A DNA stretch of 64,000 nt, from positions 1 through 64,000 of the forward strand of contig CAJTCH010000010.1 of NCBI GenBank assembly GCA_910574715.1, in the 5' to 3' direction. Made by a program: the position numbers and the translations under genes. The number at the start of each line of letters is the position of its first letter. The stretch's first letter is position 1. Shown piece by piece: positions 1 through 8,100 of this stretch. The notes under the pieces were generated by a model. It worked only from the letters and a program-made list of their open reading frames with translations. It was not told where the DNA came from and did not search any database. This DNA is from Lachnospiraceae bacterium. GTDB lineage: Bacteria; Bacillota; Clostridia; Lachnospirales; Lachnospiraceae.

Positions 1-185
1 TTCAGTGTATTTTAATCATTTCTATCATCTGCTATTATTGGTTTAATAGCTTAATCCTATTGTGATATCATGCCACTACTAAGTTGTTAACATTGATTGC
101 AAAATATCTGAGCCGGAGATTGACCGTCCGACCGGACGACGTTTTTGAAAGCTGTGAACTCGAAGCGCCGCCCGCGTCTGATGCA

Positions 186-221
186 CCCGCCGATTGACTT
201 TTCAACCGGCGGGCTTTTTTT
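186..221 (+). terminator. Hairpin with T-run before the Maff2-type gene
   Basis: A 7-bp GC stem (CCCGCCG at 186-192, CGGCGGG at 207-213) with a 14-base loop is followed by seven T residues at 215-221. It has the shape of an intrinsic terminator. It lies just upstream of the conjugative-element gene fragment, so it may end transcription of transfer genes lying to the left of the window. Confidence 0.6.
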
Positions 222-264
222 GTCCCTATCCAACCAATCACAACAAATTTAAGGAGGAAAATGT

Positions 265-504
265 ATGGAATTTTTTACAAGTGCAATCGACACTTTGAAG
301 GTACTGGTTATCGCGCTGGGCGCTGGCCTTGGCGTGTGGGGCGTTATCAACCTGCTGGAAGGTTACGGCAACGACAACCTTGGCGCAATGCTCATGTACG
401 GTAAAGAAGCAAGCAACCGAAAACAAGAGATAGACCGCCAGCACCACACTATTCCGAACCAAAGAAACCAAAGACCAAAAGACAAGCATTGTGGAAAAAT
501 CTAA
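265..504 (+). pseudogene. Truncated Maff2-family conjugative-element membrane protein
   Basis: The first ~38 residues (starting MEFFTSAIDTLKVLVIALGA, then a Gly-rich membrane segment ending in an LLEGYGNDN motif) match the small Maff2-family proteins carried by Tn916/Tn1549-like integrative conjugative elements of Firmicutes. There the protein sits among type IV secretion genes and is a short hydrophobic, pilin-like protein of unproven role. After residue ~38 the reading continues into unrelated polar sequence rich in Gln, Arg and Asn. The family's second hydrophobic segment is missing, so the gene is broken by a deletion junction. A strong ribosome-binding site (AAGGAGG) precedes the ATG. 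The 15-bp inverted repeat at 487-526 overlaps its 3' end. I read it as a relic of a conjugative element whose other transfer genes are gone or lie to the left. Confidence 0.7.
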
Positions 505-526
505 ACTTTTGGATTTTTCCACAATG
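487..526. repeat. Perfect 15-bp inverted repeat at the element junction
   Basis: CATTGTGGAAAAATC at 487-501 is exactly mirrored by GATTTTTCCACAATG at 512-526, with a 10-base spacer that holds the stop codon of the broken Maff2-type frame. There is no T-run after it on either strand, so it is not a classic terminator. It could be a recombinase site, a protein-binding site or an RNA hairpin. It lies where element-like sequence gives way to the XRE/ABC genes. Confidence 0.6.
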
Positions 527-698
527 CCGACTACTACGGAATCCCTCTCATTCTTTATTCCATAAAACCTATTGTAGATAATTTGTGGGTACAATGCTAT
601 ATTAACAATAGGTTATAAAAAAATGTAGTTATTGTTAACCGCTTATACATGGAAATCAGAATTTAAAAATCGTACAATACGAAGAGGAGAAAAATATT

Positions 699-1691
699 AT
701 GGAGCGATTACCTGTTGGAAAAATTATACAAGGATTACGCAAAGCAAAGGGTATTACACAAGAAGAGTTAGCGGAAGTATTGGGCGTTTCAAGCGCAGCA
801 ATTTCTAAATGGGAACATGGACAAATGTATCCAGATATTACACTGTTCCCCGTGATTGCCAGATATTTTAATATTTCCATTGATTGTCTGTTTGGATTTT
901 CAAATGATTTGTCGGAAGAAGAATATCTAAAAAACAGGCAGGAATGTATAAAGTTATTTGCAAGTGGGAAGTGCCTTAATGGAATTGAACGGATTAAAAG
1001 GCTGGTTTATTTATATCCAACAAATGATAGGATAAAGATTGATTTGCTAAAAAATGTACTTCCATATCTAGCTTTAGAAAAAGATTCCGAAATTCGTGAA
1101 AATTTAATCCGTCAGATGATTTTGATATGTCAGAGATGTATAGATGATAGCGTTCAATCACAAAAACATTTCTTGCTTGCACATTTGTTTATTATGATTA
1201 AAAAATACGAAGATGCGTCTGCCTGCCTTGTTGATGAAAATGAATTTATGGCAATAGACATGAAGAATAGCCTAATACTAAGAGAAAATAATGCAAATGC
1301 CATTGACATAATAGATTCAACAATAAATATGTTAGGAATACAGTTGATATATGAATTGCGTAATAAGGTATCATATTGGATAAAAAACGACTTGACATAC
1401 ACAAAAGATATTTTAGAAAAGCAATGCACTCTTATAACAGTATTAGGGCTAAGCCGCAATTTATATTTTATGGTTTATATGAACATGGCATATGTTTATT
1501 GTCTAAGCAGTCAAAAAAATGCAGCTTTAGAATTAATACAAAAATTTATCACAATGTATAAGGAAAATCCCATAAAAGATAGTATGCTTATCAATGTTTT
1601 TGTGTCAGGCTTTTCAAGCCAGCCGTTTGATATAATAAGAAAAACGTCTGCATTTATTGAATTAAATCAAATATTGGAGGAATATTTATGA
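699..1691 (+). CDS. XRE-family transcriptional regulator with helical C-terminal domain
   Basis: Residues ~7-62 form a Cro/C1-type helix-turn-helix (LRKAKGITQEELAEVLGVSS, then an AAISKWEHGQ recognition helix). The remaining ~260 residues are predicted mostly helical and look TPR-like, as in Firmicute regulators that sense a peptide or small ligand through the C-terminal part. The start ATG is preceded by GAGGAG at 7-8 bases. The stop codon overlaps the ATG of the ABC exporter gene (ATGA), so the two are translationally coupled and the regulator probably controls the exporter. The gene is AT-rich compared with the core genome and lies between mobile-element relics, which suggests acquisition by transfer. 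No precursor peptide gene was recognised next to it. Confidence 0.85.
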   Translation: MERLPVGKIIQGLRKAKGITQEELAEVLGVSSAAISKWEHGQMYPDITLFPVIARYFNISIDCLFGFSNDLSEEEYLKNRQECIKLFASGKCLNGIERIKRLVYLYPTNDRIKIDLLKNVLPYLALEKDSEIRENLIRQMILICQRCIDDSVQSQKHFLLAHLFIMIKKYEDASACLVDENEFMAIDMKNSLILRENNANAIDIIDSTINMLGIQLIYELRNKVSYWIKNDLTYTKDILEKQCTLITVLGLSRNLYFMVYMNMAYVYCLSSQKNAALELIQKFITMYKENPIKDSMLINVFVSGFSSQPFDIIRKTSAFIELNQILEEYL

Positions 1692-3298
1692 AAAACTATG
1701 GCTATTTATTATCCTATTTCAAAAGGAAAAAAGTTTGTGCGTTATTTGCACTAATGCTCTTTTCATCCTTTATAACTTTGTGTCCGCCGTTCATTACAAG
1801 AATCCTTCTGGATTACGGTATTGCAAGTCTATCAATAAAAACCGTTTTGTTGAGTGGAATATGTCTGCTATTTGTTTATATTATCAGTTTTTTTGCTAAT
1901 TATTTAATCAGCCAATCATTGATCCGGACTAGCAACTACTTTGTTGCAGATATTAAAAATGACTTGATTTCAAAGGTTTTAAAATTACCTATGGAGTTTT
2001 TTGATAAACAACAGACAGGCTATATTTTAGAACGTGTAAAAGAAACTGATTCCCTAAATGTTTTTTTCTCACCTGTATTTTTAAAATTTTTGACCAGTAT
2101 ATTTTCGTGTGTTGGAGCGTGGATATTTATATTGTCGATACGTTGGGAATTATCCTTGATATTGATTATATTTTTGCCTGTTTTGTATTACTTTACTAAT
2201 TATTCAAGTATACAAATTAAAAAAGTTTCAAAAACATTACTTGAATCTAATGCACAAACATCCGGGAAGATTCAAGAAAATATAGGTGGTATTTCAACGA
2301 TTAAAGAAATGAATTTAGAAAAACAGCGGTCAAATGAAATGGCTAAGCAAATAAGAAATGTTGCAGACCAATCCATAAAACGTAATAAGAAAATGAACCT
2401 TGCTTCTGAGGGTATACAAGGTTTTACTAATATATTTTCAGTTTTACTCATTATCTGTTCTGGATTATTTATAATTAATGGAAAAATGTCTATGGGCGAT
2501 TACTGGGCAGTTTCACAGTATGCAACAGTAATATTTGCACCTATACAAATTTTGGCAAGTATTAGTGTTATGGTGCAGCCGGGGACTGCTGCTTTATCTA
2601 GAATCGGTACTATTTTAAGGCTTAAAACAGAGAATGAAATTGAGGGAAAGAGAAAAATAGAGAAAGTTACCAAAGTATCGTTTACAGATGTTTCATTTGG
2701 GTACACGAACCACAATGTTATTCAAGACTTTAATATGGTTATTCATAAAAATGAGAAAATTGCATTACTCGGAAAAAACGGAAGCGGTAAGACAACGATT
2801 GCTAAGTTGCTCATGGGATTTTATAAAAACTACAAAGGTTCTATAAAGATAAACAACATAGAATTGAAAGAAATCTCGTTATCTGATTTAAGAGAAAAAA
2901 TAGGCATTGTGGCACAAAATATTGTTTTGTTCTCTGGAACTTTGATAGATAATCTGATGTATGCTGCACCACAGCTGACAGAAAACGAAATTACTTCAAT
3001 TCTCCAAAAAGCGGGACTTGATATGTCTGAATTTGAAAATGGACTAAAAACTATAATAAGTGAAAACGGGAAGAATTTATCTGGTGGACAAAGACAGAAA
3101 ATTGCGTTTGCAAGAATGATTATCAAAAATCCAGATGTTGTGATTTTTGATGAAGCAACATCCAACTTAGATGTCGATACCCAAGAATTGGTGCGGGAAT
3201 CGGTAAATATATTATTTGCAGATAAAATTTGTATCATTATCACGCATGATTCACATATGGCAGAAATAGCTAATTCGATTGTGCGCCTTTCTGAATGA
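1688..3298 (+). CDS. ABC exporter half-transporter (fused membrane and ATPase domains)
   Basis: The 536-residue protein has an N-terminal exporter-type membrane domain of about six helices (residues ~1-300) and a C-terminal ATPase domain. The ATPase shows Walker A (GKNGSGKTT), a Q-loop, the signature LSGGQRQK, Walker B (VVIFDEATSNLD) and the H-loop histidine in IIITHDSH. It therefore looks catalytically complete and would work as a homodimer in the cytoplasmic membrane. There is no C39 leader-peptidase domain. That rules out the bacteriocin-processing type but leaves drug, peptide or lipid export open. Its ATG lies inside the stop of the XRE gene. The substrate cannot be named from the sequence. 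An immunity or self-resistance exporter is one possibility, because the operon is small and regulator-linked. Confidence 0.88.
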   Translation: MKNYGYLLSYFKRKKVCALFALMLFSSFITLCPPFITRILLDYGIASLSIKTVLLSGICLLFVYIISFFANYLISQSLIRTSNYFVADIKNDLISKVLKLPMEFFDKQQTGYILERVKETDSLNVFFSPVFLKFLTSIFSCVGAWIFILSIRWELSLILIIFLPVLYYFTNYSSIQIKKVSKTLLESNAQTSGKIQENIGGISTIKEMNLEKQRSNEMAKQIRNVADQSIKRNKKMNLASEGIQGFTNIFSVLLIICSGLFIINGKMSMGDYWAVSQYATVIFAPIQILASISVMVQPGTAALSRIGTILRLKTENEIEGKRKIEKVTKVSFTDVSFGYTNHNVIQDFNMVIHKNEKIALLGKNGSGKTTIAKLLMGFYKNYKGSIKINNIELKEISLSDLREKIGIVAQNIVLFSGTLIDNLMYAAPQLTENEITSILQKAGLDMSEFENGLKTIISENGKNLSGGQRQKIAFARMIIKNPDVVIFDEATSNLDVDTQELVRESVNILFADKICIIITHDSHMAEIANSIVRLSE

Positions 3299-3337
3299 CA
3301 TCGGATTGATTTTTTAATGAATAAGTTAGTCAGATAA

Positions 3338-3568
3338 ATGAAAACTGCTTTTTGCTCTCAATCAAAAGGGCTGGAGTTCAAATATGTGTTTATTGCCGCC
3401 GTGAATAACAGAATTATTCCGTTATTATCTGCAATCAACAAAACGGATTCTATCTCTGAAGCAGAATCTTTAACATCAGAGAAATGTCTGCTGTATGTTG
3501 CGATGACCCGTGCACAGAAAAGCGTTTACATTACAAGCTACGGAAGAAAATCTAAGTTTCTTGAGTAA
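3338..3568 (+). pseudogene. C-terminal scrap of a UvrD/Rep-type DNA helicase
   Basis: The 76 codons contain SKGLEFKYVFI, which matches helicase motif V, and LLYVAMTRAQKSVYI, which matches motif VI of UvrD/PcrA/Rep superfamily 1 helicases. These belong at the extreme C-terminus of a protein of 600 or more residues. A stop codon directly precedes the ATG and no upstream helicase sequence is present between it and the ABC exporter. It is therefore a detached fragment, probably left by a deletion, and not a functional helicase. Small helicases of this type are common next to defence nucleases and on conjugative elements. Confidence 0.75.
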
Positions 3569-3588
3569 AAACAAGTATATCTATTCCT

Positions 3589-3800
3589 GCGAGTAACAAG
3601 CCAAGTGAGCATGCTAGTACAACATTGCATTAATTCTTGAGTAATAAGCACTTGCTATCCATGCCATCTGCACGCCTTTGAACCTAGATGTAGCCCGCTA
3701 CACCGTCGGTTCGTAGACGCACAGCTGACACGAATATCAAGCACTATTACTTCAAGATTAACGCAATGATGTACTAGCATAATTATTTGGCGACTGCCTC
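3589..3800. repeat. Giant imperfect palindrome (~210 bp), palindromic element copy A
   Basis: The left arm (3589-3694) and the right arm (3697-3800) are inverted copies of each other along almost their whole length, with scattered mismatches and one or two indels. The centre is TGTAGC/GCTACA at 3689-3702. Matching blocks include GCTAGTAC (3613-3620) against GTACTAGC (3771-3778). There is no reading frame inside. A single strand would fold into a ~100-bp hairpin. Related ends occur at 42900-42957 and 45255-45346 in this window, so this looks like a member of a dispersed, non-coding palindromic repeat family. The mismatches suggest an old copy, or one keeping RNA pairing through compensating changes. 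Confidence 0.75.
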
Positions 3801-3864
3801 AAGGGTCAATCAGGTTAAAATTGACCAAGTGTTACAGGAAACTACAGAAAAAATGGAAACACAA

Positions 3865-3903
3865 AGTGAAGTGGAGTCTTTTATGCTGAAAGGCTTCACT
3901 AAT
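3865..3903 (+). terminator. Possible weak terminator hairpin
   Basis: AGTGAAG at 3865-3871 pairs with CTTCACT at 3894-3900 around a 22-base loop and is followed by AATTTT. The stem is short and the T-run weak. Between the palindrome and the next gene (3801-4023) I see this hairpin, a TATAAA-like -10 near 3930-3945 and the triple repeat, but no gene. Confidence 0.35.
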
Positions 3904-3955
3904 TTTGTGGGGGGTCGTTGTATAATGACTTGATTTGGTATAAAATAGTTTTAAA

Positions 3956-4001
3956 TTAGTTCTAGAAAGTTATAGATTAGTCATAGAATTTAGTCATAGA
4001 A
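3956..4001 (+). promoter_or_regulatory. Triple TTAGTCATAGAA-type direct repeat upstream of the AlbA_2 gene
   Basis: Three copies of a 12-base word occur in a row: TTAGTTCTAGAA (3956-3967), TTAGTCATAGAA (3977-3988) and TTAGTCATAGAA (3990-4001). Their starts are 21 and 13 bases apart. They lie between a likely -10 region and the ribosome-binding site of the next gene. Repeats in this position often bind the regulator encoded downstream, so autoregulation by the AlbA_2 protein is a reasonable inference. Confidence 0.45.
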
Positions 4002-4023
4002 ATAATAAAAGGCGGTGGATACT

Positions 4024-5694
4024 ATGATTTATGCAGACAATCAGCTAAAAGAGAAGATCTTAAAATTAATGGATACTTTTGAAAATGAAGTAATTGAATT
4101 TAAAGAAGCAAGGAGCAATTATTCTTTCAATGATATTGGAAAATATTTTTCTGCTTTGAGTAATGAAGCTAATTTGCGAGGATTGCAAGAAGCATGGCTG
4201 GTCTTTGGAATATCTGATGAGAAAGAGATTGTTGGAACGGAATTTCGGAAACAAGGAGGACTGCACAGCCTAAAGAAGGAAATAGTGAATGGAACAAATG
4301 AGCGATTGACATTTATGGAAATCTATGAACTAACTATGAATGGATGTCGAATTATTGCATTTCAGATCCCTCCAGCAATACGGGGAATACCGACCACATG
4401 GCAAGGAGCGGCATATGCAAGAGAACATGAATCTGTATCGCCTTTGCCTATGAATAAGGTTGATTTAATCAGAAGCCAGATAGGAGTGGACTGGTCAAAG
4501 GAGATAGTAAAAGAAGCATCTATAGAAGATTTGGATGAGGAAGCAATTAAACGGGCACGTGAACTTTTTTCAAAACGCCAAAAGGATCGTAAGAAAGCGC
4601 AGGAGATTTTAAAAAAGTTATCAGACATTGAAGTGTTAAATAAAGCGGGAATAACAATTAAAGGAGAAATTACCAGGACGGCATTGCTTCTTTTAGGGAA
4701 AAGTGAATCCAGTTATTTTTTTGACGGTTTTATTCCAAGATTAACATGGACTCTGTACAATGCTGACAATACAGTGAAAACATATGAGCATTTTGACATG
4801 CCTCTACTTTTGGCAGTAGACGAAGTATATTCTCGAATTAGAAATGTAAAGTATCGCTATATTGCTGGGCAGCAAACACTATTTCCGGATGAGGTTGATC
4901 AGTATGAGCCAGAATTGATAAAGGAGATTATAAACAATTGTATTGCTCATCAAGATTATCGTTTACGTGGAAAAATCAATATTGAAGAGTTTGAGGATAA
5001 ACTTGTTTTTATGAATGAAGGAGCATTTATCCCGGAAACTATTGAACAAGCGTTGGAGCCAGGATATAAACCGCCTTATTATCGAAATGTATTTTTGTGC
5101 AATGCAATGGTAAATTTGTATATGATTGATACTAATTCTATGGGAATACCGATGATGTATCAAATTCAAAGAGATAAGTGTTTTCCTTTACCAACATATG
5201 ATTTAGAAACACTCAACCGGGTTAAGGTGACTGTATTTGGAAAAATCATAGATAAAAATTACACACAACTTTTATATTCAAATGGCGATTTAGATATACA
5301 AACTGTATTTTTGTTAGATAAGGTTCAAAAGAAAGAAACAATATCTAAAGAAAATTTTAGGATATTAAAAAAGCAAGGCTTGATAGAGGGGAGGTATCCA
5401 AATTTATTTGTGGCTTTTAAAGTAGCAGATATTGTGGGACAAAAAGCGGACTATATACGAAACAAAGGATTAGATGATGATATTTGCAAACAGTTAATAG
5501 TAAAGGCCTTAGAATCTATGGGAGAAGCAAGTAAGCATGAATTGATGGATGTATTAGACAAGGCATTACCGGATGTATTGAGTGAAAATCAAAAATCAAA
5601 AAAAGTATCAAATCTATTGCAAATATTAAAAAATGAGAAAATAATTGCGACAAAAGGTAAAAACCGGTATGCAAAGTGGTATATAGTAAAATGA
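4024..5694 (+). CDS. AlbA_2/Schlafen-type, RecG-like ATP-binding regulator
   Basis: Residues ~10-130 match the AlbA_2 (Schlafen-type, formerly AAA_4) nucleic-acid-binding domain: the EVIEFKEA strand, then a Gly-containing WLVFGISDE segment. Residues ~290-370 match the GHKL-type ATP-binding domain of the COG2865 'RecG-like' regulators (LIKEIINNCIAHQDYR, then DKLVFMNEGAFIPE). A winged-helix-like tail follows. Members are putative transcriptional regulators or accessory factors often found on mobile elements and next to defence genes; the biochemical role is unsettled. I take ATG 4024 over the GTG at 4015 because AAAGGCGGTGG lies at proper spacing before the ATG. The gene is AT-rich, stands alone between palindrome copy A and a recombinase relic, and is probably horizontally acquired. 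Confidence 0.82.
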   Translation: MIYADNQLKEKILKLMDTFENEVIEFKEARSNYSFNDIGKYFSALSNEANLRGLQEAWLVFGISDEKEIVGTEFRKQGGLHSLKKEIVNGTNERLTFMEIYELTMNGCRIIAFQIPPAIRGIPTTWQGAAYAREHESVSPLPMNKVDLIRSQIGVDWSKEIVKEASIEDLDEEAIKRARELFSKRQKDRKKAQEILKKLSDIEVLNKAGITIKGEITRTALLLLGKSESSYFFDGFIPRLTWTLYNADNTVKTYEHFDMPLLLAVDEVYSRIRNVKYRYIAGQQTLFPDEVDQYEPELIKEIINNCIAHQDYRLRGKINIEEFEDKLVFMNEGAFIPETIEQALEPGYKPPYYRNVFLCNAMVNLYMIDTNSMGIPMMYQIQRDKCFPLPTYDLETLNRVKVTVFGKIIDKNYTQLLYSNGDLDIQTVFLLDKVQKKETISKENFRILKKQGLIEGRYPNLFVAFKVADIVGQKADYIRNKGLDDDICKQLIVKALESMGEASKHELMDVLDKALPDVLSENQKSKKVSNLLQILKNEKIIATKGKNRYAKWYIVK

Positions 5695-5728
5695 TTACTA
5701 ATGTATAGTATTAGAGAGGTTATTTGAT

Positions 5729-6448
5729 ATGAACATAGCCGCATACTGCCGTGTATCCACGGACAAAGAAGACCAACTAAACAGTCTCGAAGCTCAAAAA
5801 GCTTTTTTTGCCGAATACACCATCCGCACAGGCGATACCCTCATAAGATTATATGCAGATATGTATACAGACGATTTAATCTCCCGCGAAGAACTGAATA
5901 CCAAAATTGGCGGTATGCGTAAGGAAATTGAGTGGCTTGAGAATGAACTGAAAATGGTATCATACCATCTGACAAAAGGAGAGCAATTAGAGCATATCCT
6001 TGGTAATACTTTCAAAGCAGTAGAAGATATCACAGACGTTCATCAGATGACCAATGAGCAGCTCAAACAGATTATCCAGAAAATCGAAGTGGACAAAGAG
6101 GGGAACGTGGATATTTTTCTACGGTTGTTTGGAGATTTGGGACTGGAAGAGGCCGTATTGATTGAGAATACAGCAAATGAGACTGAAAATATGCCCAATA
6201 CGGCGAAAAACATGCAAAATACAACAGACATCAATAACATTCTAAATAGTAACAACTATACAGAAGGACATTTTGGAGATATCAAGGAAAATGATGACTT
6301 TCGACGGTTCAATCACCGTTCAACCGAGAAAGTATATAAGGAGTTTATGCTGTATGCGATAGGTAGAAATAACAATAAATATCATCGCTTCTTGAACAGC
6401 AAACTCCAGAAATTTAAAGGAAAAAAAGAAGAAAATATCGCTTCATGA
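5729..6448 (+). pseudogene. Chimeric relic: serine recombinase fused to a transposase tail
   Basis: The frame opens with a serine-recombinase N-terminus (AAYCRVSTDKEDQLNSLEAQ; the Ser of RVST is the catalytic one). After ~45 residues it jumps directly to the C-terminal coiled-coil part of a large serine recombinase (SREELNTKIGGMRKEIEWLE). The rest of the catalytic domain and the DNA-binding core are missing. Around residue 180 it changes again, to a tail with FGDIKENDDFRRFNHRSTEK and an IGRNNNKYHRFLN segment, typical of the last part of IS1182-like DDE transposases. At least two deletion or recombination junctions are therefore present. The frame stayed open, but the product should lack recombinase and transposase activity. 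It is a scar of an integrase and an insertion sequence. Confidence 0.75.
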
Positions 6449-6512
6449 AAGGTGTGGTTCAACAGAAGGGGAACCTTTATTTAGTGCAGCCAAAAATAAT
6501 GCTTCCTCCTAT

Positions 6513-6580
6513 AAATAGAGATACCCCACAGAATGTGCCAGTGCTAAACGGCATCATTTCCGCAGGGTGTCTCTATTTTT
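6513..6580 (+). terminator. Long-stem terminator after the recombinase/transposase relic
   Basis: AAATAGAGATACCC (6513-6526) pairs with GGGTGTCTCTATTT (6565-6578, one G-U pair), followed by T residues. A second small stem (TGCC/GGCA) sits inside the 38-base loop. It closes the mobile scar on the + strand and lies just before the end of the anti-sigma gene on the opposite strand. It could also be the terminal hairpin of the lost insertion sequence. Confidence 0.55.
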
Positions 6581-6631
6581 CTTTAAAATCGGAAGAAATC
6601 GGTATTAGCCGACTGCCCCTTAGCATTGTCT

Positions 6632-7579
6632 TTATTCCTTAGAAACATATATAGGGAAGCAATCTGCAGGATTTTTTATATTGCGGTAATAATCTATGAA
6701 GCGTTCAAGGAGTTCATCTTGAGACGTTGTCTCGCCGATTAATTCCATCTCATCAAGCGCTTTCTGAGCATTTCCGTCAATCTGGTATGCCTGGATCGCT
6801 TTTTCTTCTATATGCTTCGGGGCCTTCTCAAGCGTCTGCCCTTCTTCCCAGATCACAAGCTTGTCTTTCTTGCCTTTTCCCCGATAATTGATAGAAGTAC
6901 AAGTATAAGTAGAATCAGGGTAAAGATTTGAATAGAAATCTCCGGAAACTTCCGCGGGGAATATGATGCTCACGGTGTCATAATAAAAATATTTTTCTTC
7001 GTCTACAGACAACGGATACTGACAATGTAATTCGTAAAAGCCTTCGTGTTTGTCCGAGGTTTTGTCAATAATGTCCATTGATCCCAGTATCGGCGGATTG
7101 ACCAGCTTCGGGAATTCCAGCGTACAGTAGATGTCCCCGCCCGCCAGTTGGTAGAGTTCCGTGATCTTAATATCTTCTGCCGGTACGGCAAAGACGCTTG
7201 ATTCCAGGAATTCCGTCCAGCCGATCTTAACTAAGGCTCCGCCAACCAATAGAAAGAAACCGAGTATTATAATGTTCAGGAAGGTGATCTTCTGGCGGTA
7301 CTTCCTGAGAGATTTTACGAACCGCGCCCCTTCTTTGTCAGTCTCTTCCGGGATGGCAGAGACAGGCGGGAACGTCTCTTTGGCCTGTTCATAGGCCTTG
7401 CGGCAGCCGGTGCAGTCTTCGATATGATCCTTGATGATTCGGCTGCTTTCTTCACTGCAAACGTCGTCTTCGTACAGGATCAGCAGATCCCGGATCACCT
7501 CGCATGGTACGGGTGCATTCTTCGAAGCGTTCAGATAGCTTTGGTCATGTTTGGAATTCGTATTATTCGTAGTATTCAT
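6632..7579 (-). CDS. Zinc-finger anti-sigma factor, single-pass membrane protein
   Basis: Near the N-terminus (residues ~26-60) there is a zf-HC2 anti-sigma domain, with HIEDCTGC giving the HxxxCxxC zinc motif. One membrane helix follows at about residues 95-116 (FLNIIILGFFLLVGGALV). The remaining ~200 residues would be extracellular and match no family I can name. The usual job is to hold its ECF sigma factor at the membrane and release it on an envelope signal read by the outer domain. The sigma gene lies 13 bases upstream in the same operon, a standard arrangement. At 315 residues it is longer than minimal anti-sigma factors, so the outer domain is probably a true sensor. Confidence 0.88.
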   Translation of the reverse strand: MNTTNNTNSKHDQSYLNASKNAPVPCEVIRDLLILYEDDVCSEESSRIIKDHIEDCTGCRKAYEQAKETFPPVSAIPEETDKEGARFVKSLRKYRQKITFLNIIILGFFLLVGGALVKIGWTEFLESSVFAVPAEDIKITELYQLAGGDIYCTLEFPKLVNPPILGSMDIIDKTSDKHEGFYELHCQYPLSVDEEKYFYYDTVSIIFPAEVSGDFYSNLYPDSTYTCTSINYRGKGKKDKLVIWEEGQTLEKAPKHIEEKAIQAYQIDGNAQKALDEMELIGETTSQDELLERFIDYYRNIKNPADCFPIYVSKE

Positions 7580-7592
7580 ATTCGTACCCCTT

Positions 7593-8078
7593 TCATTTGA
7601 AAATGATCTGTTCGCGGATTTTTGATTTTGCCCGGTGATAGGTGACCCTTGCCCAGCCTTCCTTCCGGCCGAATATCTCGCCGATCTCCCGGAAGGACAG
7701 CTCGCCGAGCGTCCTCAGCGTGAACACTTCCTTGTAAGGTTCCTCCAGATAATGAAGGACCTTATAGATAGAGAGCGCTTCATCCTTGCTGATACACATG
7801 GATTCCATGCTGTGCTGTGAAGAACTCTCACTGTCAGAGATCTTATCTTCTGTCTCCTGGTGTTTCGTCTTTTTTATGTGGGACAGGTAAGTATTCTTGG
7901 CAATCTGAAAGAGCCAGGTTTTAACGGAGCATTCGCCGCGGTATTTGTTGATATTCTTCAATACCTTAAAGAAGGTTTCCTGAGTGATCTCCTCGGCAAT
8001 ATCCGGGCTTTTGCTCATGGCCAGGATGAAGAGATAGACGTCTTTGAAATACAATCGGTACATTTCCTCGAAATCCAT
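7593..8078 (-). CDS. ECF-type RNA polymerase sigma factor
   Basis: The 161-residue protein carries region 2 (YLFILAMSKSPDIAEEITQE, then TFFKVLKNINKYRGE) and region 4 (EVFTLRTLGELSFREIGEIF), separated by a short polar linker, as in extracytoplasmic-function sigma factors of the SigV/SigW/SigY kind. It is transcribed first, with its anti-sigma factor directly after it. A strong AAGGAGGTGAT ribosome-binding site precedes the ATG. A sequence resembling an ECF promoter (TGTAAC, 16 bases, GTCTAA) lies 20-50 bases upstream, suggesting positive autoregulation. Other members of the regulon cannot be seen here. Confidence 0.93.
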   Translation of the reverse strand: MDFEEMYRLYFKDVYLFILAMSKSPDIAEEITQETFFKVLKNINKYRGECSVKTWLFQIAKNTYLSHIKKTKHQETEDKISDSESSSQHSMESMCISKDEALSIYKVLHYLEEPYKEVFTLRTLGELSFREIGEIFGRKEGWARVTYHRAKSKIREQIIFK

Positions 8079-8100
8079 GGTGTATCACCTCCTTTATTAA

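Noticed and set aside
4015-4023. GTG start for the AlbA_2 gene
   Set aside because: The GTG lies within the ribosome-binding sequence that serves the ATG at 4024.
6449-6642. Small + frame after the recombinase relic (6445-6642)
   Set aside because: It spans the terminator hairpin, has no ribosome-binding site and no family resemblance.
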